DNA from: Nitrospirota bacterium
Lineage (GTDB): Bacteria; Nitrospirota; JACRHL01
Length of the DNA stretch: 64,000 nt
Assembly: GCA_029858285.1 (NCBI GenBank)
Contig: JAOUFN010000001.1
Span: 62,001-126,000, forward strand
Reading direction: 5' to 3'
Shown here: piece by piece, positions 16,825-24,989 of the stretch
Numbering within the stretch: the first letter of the stretch is position 1
Layout: each line of letters opens with the position of its first letter
Notes under the pieces: generated by a model
Database searches by the model: none
Seen by the model: the letters and a program-made list of their open reading frames with translations, nothing else
Told to the model about the DNA's origin: nothing
Program-made: the position numbers and the translations under genes

Positions 16825-18504
16825 TTACATTTCCAGAATCATCGGCATCACCATGGGGCGCCGCCCCATGGTGCGCTCAATGTGCTTGCGCAGCCGGTTG
16901 CGGATACGCACCCGCACCACCTCGGGGTCGGAGCGGGATTCCCGGTCCAGGGAGCCCAGCGCCTCAATGGCCACCGCCTTGAGTTCCACCATGAATCCGG
17001 CGGAAGCGTCTTCGTACACGAAGCCGCGGGTGAGGAGTTCCGGCCCCAGCAGCAGTTCTCCGGTGCTCAGGTTAAGCCCGACGACGACCACCAGAATACC
17101 GCCTTCGCTCAGGTTTTGCCGATCCCGCAGCACCACGGTGCCCGCATCGTGAAACGTGTTGCCATCCACAAAGGTGCGTCCGGCGGTGACATTTTCCAGG
17201 CGTTCGGCACCCGCCTGTCCCAGGCGCATCCGCTGGCCGTTTTCCAGCACAAACACCCGTTCCGGCGGTACCCCGGTCTGCTCCGCCAGACGGGCGTGGT
17301 TGATCAGTTGCCGAAGTTCGCCGTGTACCGGGATGAAATAGCGCGGCCGCACCCATTGGAGCATCTTGGTCTGCTCATCGCGGGCGGCGTGTCCGGAGAC
17401 GTGAATTTCCGACAGGCGGGCATGGACCACCTTGGCGCCCTGGCGGTAGAGGTGGTTGATGACCCGCCCGATGGGCAGTTCGTTGCCGGGAATGGCGCGG
17501 GAGGAGAGCATCACCGTGTCTCCGGCGCGGATGCAGACGTCGCGGTGCTCCCCCATGGCCATTCGCGACAGGGCGCTGAGGGGTTCCCCCTGGCTACCGG
17601 TGGTAACAATTACCACGGGCGCCGAAGGGTCGTCGCGCAACTCTCCGATGGGCACCACGGCCCCCGGCGGGTATTTTAAAAAACCCATTTCGTGGGTGAT
17701 GCGGGTGTTCTGCTCCATGCTGCGACCGACAATGGCGGTGCGCTTGCCCGCCGCGTGGGCGGCCTCGATCACCTGCTGCACGCGGTGGATGTTGGAGGAA
17801 AAAGTGGCGACGATGATGCGTCCGGGAATCTGGGTGAACAGGGTGCGCAAGGTTTTTCCCACTTCGGTTTCGCTGCGGGTGTGGCCCGGCTGCTCGGCGT
17901 TGGTGGAGTCGGACAACAGGGCCAGCACCCCCTTGTCGCCATAGGCCGTCAGGCGCGCTTCGTCGAGCAGTTCGCCGTCCACCGGCGCCGGGTCGACCTT
18001 GAAATCGCCGGTGTGGATGACCACCCCGGCGGGGGTGGAGATGGCCAGGGCTGCGGCGTCGATGATGCTGTGGGTGACGCGGATGTATTCCACCGAAAAC
18101 GGCCCCGCAGAGACGCTCTGACCCGCCCGCACGGTGATCAGTTTGGCCACGTCGGAAAGCTGGAACTCGGCCAGCCGCGAGCGCACCAGGGCCAGCGTCA
18201 TGGGAGTTCCATAGATCGGCACGTCCACTTCGCGCAGCAGGAACGGCAGGGCTCCGATATGGTCCTCGTGGCCGTGGGTGAGGAATACGGCGAGCAGGCG
18301 GTCGCGGTTTTCGACCAGATAGGTGAGGTCCGGGAATACCAGGTCCACCCCTGGCATGTCGGCGTTTGGAAACAGCACGCCGCAGTCCACCACGATCAGT
18401 TTTTCCGCGTATTCCAGGACCATCAGGTTCATGCCCACTTCGCCCAGCCCCCCCAGTGGGGTGACAGTCAAAGTGTCGGAATGGGTGTGAGTGGCGTTGG
18501 GCAT
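16825..18504 (-). CDS. rnj: ribonuclease J
   Basis: A 559-residue metallo-beta-lactamase/beta-CASP nuclease from ATG 18504; an in-frame extension upstream (to 18648) is low-complexity and of the wrong length for the family. Zinc ligands are seen in FLTHGHEDHIGALPF (about residue 75) and HTGDFKVDP; beta-CASP residues follow in LLSDSTNAEQPGHT, TTGSQGEPL and IHVSGHA. It has combined endonuclease and 5'-3' exonuclease activity on RNA. It is the first gene of an operon with ftsK, nine bases upstream of the latter. RNase J is common in Firmicutes, actinobacteria and alphaproteobacteria and rare in enteric gammaproteobacteria, so it helps place the organism. Confidence 0.93.
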   Translation of the reverse strand: MPNATHTHSDTLTVTPLGGLGEVGMNLMVLEYAEKLIVVDCGVLFPNADMPGVDLVFPDLTYLVENRDRLLAVFLTHGHEDHIGALPFLLREVDVPIYGTPMTLALVRSRLAEFQLSDVAKLITVRAGQSVSAGPFSVEYIRVTHSIIDAAALAISTPAGVVIHTGDFKVDPAPVDGELLDEARLTAYGDKGVLALLSDSTNAEQPGHTRSETEVGKTLRTLFTQIPGRIIVATFSSNIHRVQQVIEAAHAAGKRTAIVGRSMEQNTRITHEMGFLKYPPGAVVPIGELRDDPSAPVVIVTTGSQGEPLSALSRMAMGEHRDVCIRAGDTVMLSSRAIPGNELPIGRVINHLYRQGAKVVHARLSEIHVSGHAARDEQTKMLQWVRPRYFIPVHGELRQLINHARLAEQTGVPPERVFVLENGQRMRLGQAGAERLENVTAGRTFVDGNTFHDAGTVVLRDRQNLSEGGILVVVVGLNLSTGELLLGPELLTRGFVYEDASAGFMVELKAVAIEALGSLDRESRSDPEVVRVRIRNRLRKHIERTMGRRPMVMPMILEM

Positions 18505-18722
18505 GTGGCAGGAATCCGGGGGCTCTGGACCGGTGGCAGCCGGGGTTGGGCGAGTCGCCCTTGGTGCCCGCCAATGTAGCACAACGGGCGGCGGTTCGCC
18601 GCAAAAACCCGTTGCGGGGCCCGGAGCGGGGATGCCCCGGATGTTCACCCATGAGGATTATTCAACGCTGGATTGCGGACTGCGGGCTTGACCGGAAGCG
18701 GTCGGTTACGAAAGATTAGCGC

Positions 18723-19676
18723 GTGAACAGCCCATCCCCCATGTCAGACGCCCGCAATAAAAACCACTGGAATCCGACCCGGCGGAGAAAGGCCGTGCGC
18801 CGGGTGACGGCGGGATTGTGCGGCGCCGCGCTGCTGGCGCTGTGGCCTGGATGGAGCCCGGTGGCGGGCGGGGCCGACGACGAGGCGCCACCCCCGCCCG
18901 GTGTGCTGCTCAATGCCCCCCTGGCGCACTACGCCTATCAGGCCGGTGAGTATCTGGGCTACCGCATCAGTTGGTCCGGCGCAAATGCGGGGCATTCCGC
19001 CATGGAAATTGCCGAGGGGGTGGCGGTGGACGGCAGCCCGGTGCTGGAAATCATCTCCACCGCCGAATCCGGCGATTTCGTGTCGGTATTCTTTCCGGTA
19101 AAGGACCGGGTGGTCAGTCAACTCGACGTGGTGGAGCAGATACCGCGCCGCATCCACATCGACCAGCGTCACGGCCGCCGTACCCGCGTCCGCACCGTGG
19201 TGTTCGACCAAGCGGGACAAAGCGCCACCACTTTCCAGCCAGGGCGCGATCCGGTGACGGTCAAAACCCCGCCCCGGGTACACGACATCCTCAGTTGCCT
19301 GTATTACTTCCGCAGCCTGCCGGATCTGACGGAAGGCAAGACCAGCTACATCGACGTGCACGAGGGCAAAAAAAACTGGCGGCTGGCGGCTACCGTGGAG
19401 GGGCACGAAAAGATCAAGGTTCCGGCGGGAAAATTCGACACCGTGCGGGTACGGGCCGAAGTACGCTTTCGGGGGGTGTTTTACGACCGGGGCGAGGTAC
19501 ACCTGTGGCTGACCGACGATGTCCATCGCATCCCGGTGCGGGTGCGGGTGAAGATTCAGATCGGCTCAGTGGTCATTGATCTGACCGATCTGCGTCTGGG
19601 CACCCCGGCGCCCGAAGCGGTTGTGTCGCACCCCGCCGCCGAGCCGTCCGGCACCGGATCGCCAGCCACCCCCTAG
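18723..19676 (+). CDS. DUF3108 domain exported protein
   Basis: A 317-residue protein with a long basic leader and a signal segment (VTAGLCGAALLALWPGW). The mature part matches DUF3108: YQAGEYLGYRISWSGANAGH near the start and, further on, RVHDILSCLYYFRSLPDL and VPAGKFDTVRVRAEV. The fold is a periplasmic beta-structure of unknown function, often near envelope genes. The start may be GTG 18723 or ATG 18741; neither has a strong Shine-Dalgarno. It is divergent from RNase J and convergent with the degP-like gene, whose stop lies about 40 bases beyond. Confidence 0.82.
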   Translation: MNSPSPMSDARNKNHWNPTRRRKAVRRVTAGLCGAALLALWPGWSPVAGGADDEAPPPPGVLLNAPLAHYAYQAGEYLGYRISWSGANAGHSAMEIAEGVAVDGSPVLEIISTAESGDFVSVFFPVKDRVVSQLDVVEQIPRRIHIDQRHGRRTRVRTVVFDQAGQSATTFQPGRDPVTVKTPPRVHDILSCLYYFRSLPDLTEGKTSYIDVHEGKKNWRLAATVEGHEKIKVPAGKFDTVRVRAEVRFRGVFYDRGEVHLWLTDDVHRIPVRVRVKIQIGSVVIDLTDLRLGTPAPEAVVSHPAAEPSGTGSPATP

Positions 19677-19717
19677 GGCCCGTCACCACCCTCTCCGGAA
19701 GTGTAAACAGGCCCTGG

Positions 19718-21376
19718 TTACTGCTTCGGTGTCGGCCCGGCGGGCGGGGCCTGCAACACCACATAGCGCCCACCCTTGTCATTGGTGATGCGCAGCAGGA
19801 TGCGGCTGTCCGGCGCACGTTTTTTCAAAATCGCTTCCAGCATGGCCACGTCGGTGACCTCCATGCGGTTCACCTCGCGGATTACGTCGCCCTCGCGGAT
19901 ACCCTGGGCGTAGGCGCTGCCGCGGGTGTCCACACTGGTCACCACCACGCCGCCGCCGTTGATGTCCAGTTGCTGGGCCAGCTCCGGGGTAACGGTTTGC
20001 AGGTCCATGCCCAGGGTCATGTTCTGGCGCCGGGGCGGTGCCGTTGGCGCCGAAACCGGCATGGCGCTCTCGCGGCGCGCCAGCGCCACGTCCAAGGTTC
20101 CCTGCTTGCCATCCCGGAGGTAACCGAGCTTGGCGGTGCTGTTGGGGCGCAATCCGGCGATCAGACGCGACAGGGTGTTGGGGGAGGTCACGGCGGTGCC
20201 GTTCAAGGATACGATCACGTCCCCCGGCTTGAGGCCGCTGCGGGCCGCGGGTTGATCCGCAAACACCTCGTTGACCAGCACTCCGGCGCTGGATTTCACG
20301 TTAAAAGTCTCGGCCAGATCGTCGGTGATTTCCTGAATGCCGATCCCCAGCCAGCCGCGCTCCACCTGCCCGGTGGCCAGTAGCTGACCAACGACGTCGC
20401 GCACCATGTTGGAGGGGATGGCAAAGCCGATGCCCTGCGCGAAGCTGATGATGGCGGTGTTGATGCCGATCACCTCGCCGTTGATGTTGAGCAGGGGACC
20501 GCCCGAATTGCCGGGGTTGATGGGGGCGTCGGTCTGGATGAAATTTTCGTAATGGGCCAGATTGACCCCCTCGCGGCCTACGGCGCTGACGATGCCGACG
20601 GTGGCCGAACTGTCCAGCCCGAAGGGGTTGCCCACCGCCAGGGACCATTGGCCGGGGCGTACATGGTCGGAGTTGCCCAGGGGTAATACCGGCAGCATCG
20701 CATCGCCCTCGGGGCGCGCCAGGCGCAGCACGGCGATGTCGGTCTCCGGGTCGCGCCCCACCAGTCGGGCGGTGTAGTGGCGTCCGTCCGGAAGCCTCAC
20801 CTGCATGGTGTCGGCCTTGCCGATCACATGGGCATTGGTGATGACGTTTCCGGCCTGATCGAGGATGAATCCGGAGCCGTTGCCGGGCTCGTCATCGGGG
20901 GAATTTCCCTCCCCAGGCATGCCGTGGCCAGGGGGCAGGTTCGGTGCGCCGTCGGGGCCACCCGGGGAGTGGGGGGAGAACATCATGCCCATGGGCGGGT
21001 CCACGGGGGTGATGCTGACCACCGCCCCTTCCACCTGGGCGATGATTTCCACAAATGTTCCCTCCATGGCCCGCAGCAGGTCGATGCCCTTGGGCGCGGG
21101 GGCCGGGGCAGGTTTTGGGGCGGGTTTGGGGGCCGGCCTGGGAGCCGGTTTGGGGGCCGGTTTCTTTTTTTCCGCTATCGGTGTGGCGCTTATGGCCCAT
21201 GGTGATGCCGGTAACAGTGCGGGATTTTCCAGCGCCGGGGACGTGGCCCACGCGGCATCCGGAAGGGGGGTGGGCAGGGTCAACAGGGTCAGTCCGGCGG
21301 TAATGGCCAGCACGCGGCAAAAGAATTGCGGCGTCGATCGTTGCACCAGACGTTGGATCAGGGGAAATTGGGTCAC
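19718..21376 (-). CDS. DegP/HtrA-family periplasmic serine endoprotease
   Basis: From GTG 21376 the product has 552 residues: signal segment (about 18-44), a repetitive Pro/Ala/Lys linker (about 72-96, units of PAPK), the trypsin-like domain and two PDZ domains. The catalytic triad is visible as His183 (NAHVIGKAD), Asp213 (DPETDIAVLRL) and Ser291 (NPGNSGGPL). The first PDZ contains GLKPGDVIVSLNG, the second IREGDVIREVNRMEV. It degrades or refolds damaged envelope proteins. The frame continues upstream to 21532 without a better signal peptide, so GTG 21376 is preferred, though its Shine-Dalgarno is weak. A Gly/Met/Pro-rich insertion (about residues 127-167) in the LA loop region is unusual. 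Confidence 0.92.
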   Translation of the reverse strand: MTQFPLIQRLVQRSTPQFFCRVLAITAGLTLLTLPTPLPDAAWATSPALENPALLPASPWAISATPIAEKKKPAPKPAPRPAPKPAPKPAPAPAPKGIDLLRAMEGTFVEIIAQVEGAVVSITPVDPPMGMMFSPHSPGGPDGAPNLPPGHGMPGEGNSPDDEPGNGSGFILDQAGNVITNAHVIGKADTMQVRLPDGRHYTARLVGRDPETDIAVLRLARPEGDAMLPVLPLGNSDHVRPGQWSLAVGNPFGLDSSATVGIVSAVGREGVNLAHYENFIQTDAPINPGNSGGPLLNINGEVIGINTAIISFAQGIGFAIPSNMVRDVVGQLLATGQVERGWLGIGIQEITDDLAETFNVKSSAGVLVNEVFADQPAARSGLKPGDVIVSLNGTAVTSPNTLSRLIAGLRPNSTAKLGYLRDGKQGTLDVALARRESAMPVSAPTAPPRRQNMTLGMDLQTVTPELAQQLDINGGGVVVTSVDTRGSAYAQGIREGDVIREVNRMEVTDVAMLEAILKKRAPDSRILLRITNDKGGRYVVLQAPPAGPTPKQ

Positions 21377-21767
21377 GCTAAGATTCCGTTGATGATGGGT
21401 TCCGCTGATGTGTCGCACCGTGCCTGCGGAGTGTGGCGGACCGGGTGAGCGGTCCGCCAGGCTTCTCTGCGGGCCTTTTGTGAGCCTTCGCAGGCCGTCA
21501 CGGGGGAGGCCTGGCTCATTTATCCCGTTCATTCGCCCGGCCCATTATAGGGACTTTATAACCGTGCGCGGAAGTATTCGCCACCCTCCGCACCGGGCCA
21601 CTTGCGACCGACCGCCCCGTCTTTGGCGTGGGGTCTTCCGTTGCGCAAGCGGGGTATCTGCAATAGAATCGGCACGTCTGGTTGAACACTGTATTTTTCC
21701 CGGCCCCTGCTTTGTCGGCTCCTTCCCGCCGTTCCTGTCCGGGGCCGATAGCCATAGTGGTCTCTTC
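21377..21767. other. divergent intergenic region
   Basis: This 390-base region separates the degP-like gene (minus) from the PP-loop gene (plus). Apart from the candidate promoter at 21641 I find no gene. Both flanking frames run into it as open but featureless extensions. Confidence 0.5.
21641..21669 (+). promoter_or_regulatory. candidate sigma70 promoter for the PP-loop gene
   Basis: TTGCGC (21641-21646) and TAGAAT (21664-21669) are 17 bp apart. The -10 matches consensus in five of six positions, the -35 in three. Position about 100 bases before the ATG at 21768 is plausible. Confidence 0.4.
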
Positions 21768-22943
21768 ATGATTCCCATCGTTATGATTCCCACCGTTCCT
21801 CCGTCGGCCGATTTTCCGGTTTCCGCTGACGCCTCCGGGCACGCGGAGGCTCCGCGTGCGCCCCGGGCCGTTGCCCTGGTCTCCGGCGGGCTCGACAGCA
21901 CCCTGGCGGTGCGCATGATGCAGGAGCAGGGGGTGCAAGTGGAGGGCCTGCATTTTTATACCGGCTTCTGCATCACCGAGCAGCAGCGCCGTTCCGGCAA
22001 CCCCAAGGCGGCAAACCGCCCCAACGACGGTCTGCGCGCCGGGGTGGAACTGGATATCCCGGTGGAGATCGTGGACATCTCCCGCGAATATCTGGAGATT
22101 GTCACCCATCCCAAGCACGGCTACGGGGCCAATGTGAACCCGTGCATCGACTGTCGTGCCATGATGCTGCGCAAGGCGGGGGAGATCATGCGTGAACGGG
22201 GCGCCGATTTTGTCATCACCGGCGAGGTGCTTGGCCAGCGCCCCATGAGCCAGAACCGCAAGGCCATGGACGTCATCGAGGACGAGGCCGGGCTTTCCGG
22301 GCGTCTGCTGCGCCCCCTGTCGGCGCGAAACCTGCCCATGACCGAGGCCGAGCGCGGTCACCTGGTGGATCGGGATCAGCTGAAGGGCATGTCGGGCCGT
22401 ACCCGGAAGCCGCAAATCGCCCTTGCTCAGGAGTTGGGGGTGGATGCCTACGCCCAGCCGGCAGGCGGCTGCTGCTTTCTTACCGACGAGAATTTTGCCC
22501 GCAAGTTCCGTGACCTGTTTGCCCACGACCCGGACCTGCACCTCGACCACGAGCAGATCATGCTGCTCACCGTGGGACGGCACTTCCGTCTCAAGGGGGG
22601 AATGAAGGTGGTGGTGGGGCGGAATGCCGGGGAAAACCTTATGGTGCAGGGGCTGGTGGAACGCTCCGTGATCCCTGGCGCACAGTTGATGGTGGTGGAA
22701 GACCGCAAGGGACCGACGACGGTGGTTGCGGGCGGCTCCAACGCCGCCCTGGACGCCGCAGACGCCAGGGACAACATGGCCGATCTGACCGTGGCCGCCG
22801 CCCTCACCGCACGCTATTCCGATGCACCGGAGGGGAGTGAGGTGGCCGTGCGGCTGTGGAACCCTGCCTGCCAGCCGCAGGCCGACGGCCGGGTGTTCAA
22901 CATCACGGTTGTCAGGGACGGGTTCGACGACCTGCGGGTATAG
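21768..22943 (+). CDS. ThiI/MnmA-like PP-loop ATP pyrophosphatase (probable tRNA thiolation enzyme)
   Basis: A 391-residue protein whose PP-loop reads LVSGGLDSTLAV (residues 38-48). Conserved cysteines occur at GFCITEQQ (Cys67), NPCIDCRAMM (a CxxC about residue 127) and AGGCCFLT (about residue 225), which suit persulfide or metal chemistry. The C-terminal part (about 270-390) looks like the NFACT-R/DUF814-like domain fused to such enzymes in some bacteria. The family adenylates a tRNA uridine and replaces oxygen by sulfur; related proteins are variously annotated as ThiI or MnmA. Start ATG 21768 gives an extended N-terminus; ATG 21783 is an alternative. It is a single gene, 220 bases before the sensor kinase. 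Confidence 0.75.
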   Translation: MIPIVMIPTVPPSADFPVSADASGHAEAPRAPRAVALVSGGLDSTLAVRMMQEQGVQVEGLHFYTGFCITEQQRRSGNPKAANRPNDGLRAGVELDIPVEIVDISREYLEIVTHPKHGYGANVNPCIDCRAMMLRKAGEIMRERGADFVITGEVLGQRPMSQNRKAMDVIEDEAGLSGRLLRPLSARNLPMTEAERGHLVDRDQLKGMSGRTRKPQIALAQELGVDAYAQPAGGCCFLTDENFARKFRDLFAHDPDLHLDHEQIMLLTVGRHFRLKGGMKVVVGRNAGENLMVQGLVERSVIPGAQLMVVEDRKGPTTVVAGGSNAALDAADARDNMADLTVAAALTARYSDAPEGSEVAVRLWNPACQPQADGRVFNITVVRDGFDDLRV

Positions 22944-23164
22944 CCCGGAAGGTTTCTGCGCCGGTGGCGCAACCCACCTCCTTCAAGCTCCCCTGCGCCT
23001 TTCGGGCGCATTTCGCACCCCCTTCCGGGTTGATTTGCCGGGAGCGGACCTTCTACCCTTCTCCCATCAACTGACGGCGGTGGTCCTGACAGGGAGCGGC
23101 CCCACGGTATGTGGGGGGCCCGGTGTCTCGCTCCCGCCCGACCGGGTCGGGAACGGAGCTTGCG

Positions 23165-24985
23165 GTGACCATTTCGCACTACCTCAGGCTGACGCTGGCG
23201 GTCTCCATCGGACTGGTGTTCGCGGTGGGGGTGGCCGGGGTGTGGATGCGCGACTGGCTGCATCAGGAAGCCTACGAAAATCTCCACCGCGAGATGGAAG
23301 TCCTGCTCAACCTGGAACGGGTGGAAAACGGCGTGCTGACCGCCCTCGGCGCCCAGGAAGCGTTTCTGTCGCGGTCGTCGTCGGGGGTGCACGAGGACGA
23401 ACAGGCCATGGCGGGGCCGGTGTATTCGGCCATTGCCGATACCCGTGGCGCAATCGCCGCCATCGAGCGGCTGGAGACACAGGAGGGGACTCCCCTCACC
23501 ACCCATCAGTCGGAAATCGATATCGGCCTGGCGCTGTTCGAAACCCGCACACGCCGTCTGGCGCGGCTGGCGCACCTGCGGGGCCGGGTCGGCTCCGGCC
23601 TGGCGGCGCGCCTGGACAAGTCTGCCGAAGACCTGGAACAGCACCTGGAACAGATCGAGCGGCGGGCCGGGGCCGCAGGTGACAACGGGCGCGTGGTGGC
23701 GCTGGGAAAGCTGCGCATGCACATGTTGTCCATGCGCCGGTGGGAAAAGGATTATTTTCTGCAGGACGACCTGATGCTGTTGTCCCGCGCCCGCGTGCAT
23801 GCCGTGCAGATCGAGCGCGAACTTGGGCGGCTGCCGCTGGGGGCGGCGGAACGGCGGACGGTGATGAGCCGCATGCGGGAATACATGGGGCATTTTGAAC
23901 GCCTGGCCCTGATCGACGTGCAGATGGCGGAGGAGCGCACCGAGGTGGCATCCACGGCGGAGGGGCTCACTCGGGCGCTGGGCGCCTATGTAAGCGAGGA
24001 GCGACTGTCCCTGGCCAATGCCGAGGCGCGCCAGATCAGGCGCCAGCGCGCCGCCACCGCCGCCATGTTCGGCCTGTTCCTGGCGGTTTTGCTGGGGGCT
24101 GCGGTGCTGGCGTTTCGCCTTACCCGGCGCATTACCGGCAGTCTGGAGAACCTGCTTGCCGCCACCCGGGAAATGGGGGAACGGGGTGACTGCCCGGAGA
24201 TCCACACCGGCCACGACGACGAATTCGCCCGTTTGGCGGAGAGTTTTAACAGCATGGTCGCCCAGTTGCGGGAGGTTTACCGGCAGTTGGTGCAGAGTGA
24301 AAAACTGTCCGCCACCGGCAAGCTCAGCGCCTCCATTGCCCACGAGATCAACAACCCCCTGTTTGGCATCCAGGGGTGTCTGGAGCGGGTTCAGAAACGC
24401 CTCGGCCCGGAAGATCCGGACCGTCGCCTGGTGGAACTGGCGGTGCGCGAGAGCCACCGCATCGCCCGGCTGGTGCAGGGATTGCGTGATTACCACCGCC
24501 CCTCCGACCGCACCATGGCGCCGGTGTCCCTGCTGGACACCCTGGACGACGTGTTCCTGATCAACGAAAAATACATCCAGACCGCCAGTGTGACTCTTCA
24601 CCGCGATCTGCCCAGGGACCTGCCATTGGTGAACGGCACACGGGATCAATTGCAGATGGTGTTCGTCAACCTGCTCACCAATGCCGTGGAGGCGATGCCG
24701 GAGGGAGGCGGACGGATCACGGTGGCCGCCCGGCAGGAAAAGGGCCTGGTGGTGGTGCGGGTGACCGACTCCGGAAAGGGAATTTCGTCCGAGGCCCTGC
24801 CGCGTATTTTTGAGCCGTTCTTTTCCACCAAGCCAGAGGTCAAGGGGGTGGGGCTTGGGTTGTCCATCACCTACGGCATCGTCAAACGCCACGGCGGCGA
24901 AATCTCCGCTGTTTCGGAGCCGGGCCGTACGATCTTCACTGTTTCCCTGCCGGTCCTGTCCGGCCCGCTGCCCGAAGCGCCCTGA
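23165..24985 (+). CDS. membrane sensor histidine kinase
   Basis: Start chosen at GTG 23165 with GGAG 6 bases before; 606 residues. TM1 lies at about residues 7-27, a helical periplasmic sensor domain of about 270 residues follows, and TM2 is at about 295-318. Then come HAMP (LENLLAATREMGERGD), a dimerisation/phosphoacceptor helix with His in ASIAHEINNPLFGIQ and an HATPase domain with N-box FVNLLTNAVEAMPEGG, G1 VTDSGKGIS and G2 GVGLGLSITYGIVKRHGG. The class resembles NtrB/ZraS kinases. No response regulator gene is adjacent, so the partner is elsewhere. The next gene starts five bases after the stop, but is functionally unrelated (DNA repair). Confidence 0.9.
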   Translation: MTISHYLRLTLAVSIGLVFAVGVAGVWMRDWLHQEAYENLHREMEVLLNLERVENGVLTALGAQEAFLSRSSSGVHEDEQAMAGPVYSAIADTRGAIAAIERLETQEGTPLTTHQSEIDIGLALFETRTRRLARLAHLRGRVGSGLAARLDKSAEDLEQHLEQIERRAGAAGDNGRVVALGKLRMHMLSMRRWEKDYFLQDDLMLLSRARVHAVQIERELGRLPLGAAERRTVMSRMREYMGHFERLALIDVQMAEERTEVASTAEGLTRALGAYVSEERLSLANAEARQIRRQRAATAAMFGLFLAVLLGAAVLAFRLTRRITGSLENLLAATREMGERGDCPEIHTGHDDEFARLAESFNSMVAQLREVYRQLVQSEKLSATGKLSASIAHEINNPLFGIQGCLERVQKRLGPEDPDRRLVELAVRESHRIARLVQGLRDYHRPSDRTMAPVSLLDTLDDVFLINEKYIQTASVTLHRDLPRDLPLVNGTRDQLQMVFVNLLTNAVEAMPEGGGRITVAARQEKGLVVVRVTDSGKGISSEALPRIFEPFFSTKPEVKGVGLGLSITYGIVKRHGGEISAVSEPGRTIFTVSLPVLSGPLPEAP

Positions 24986-24989
24986 CGCG

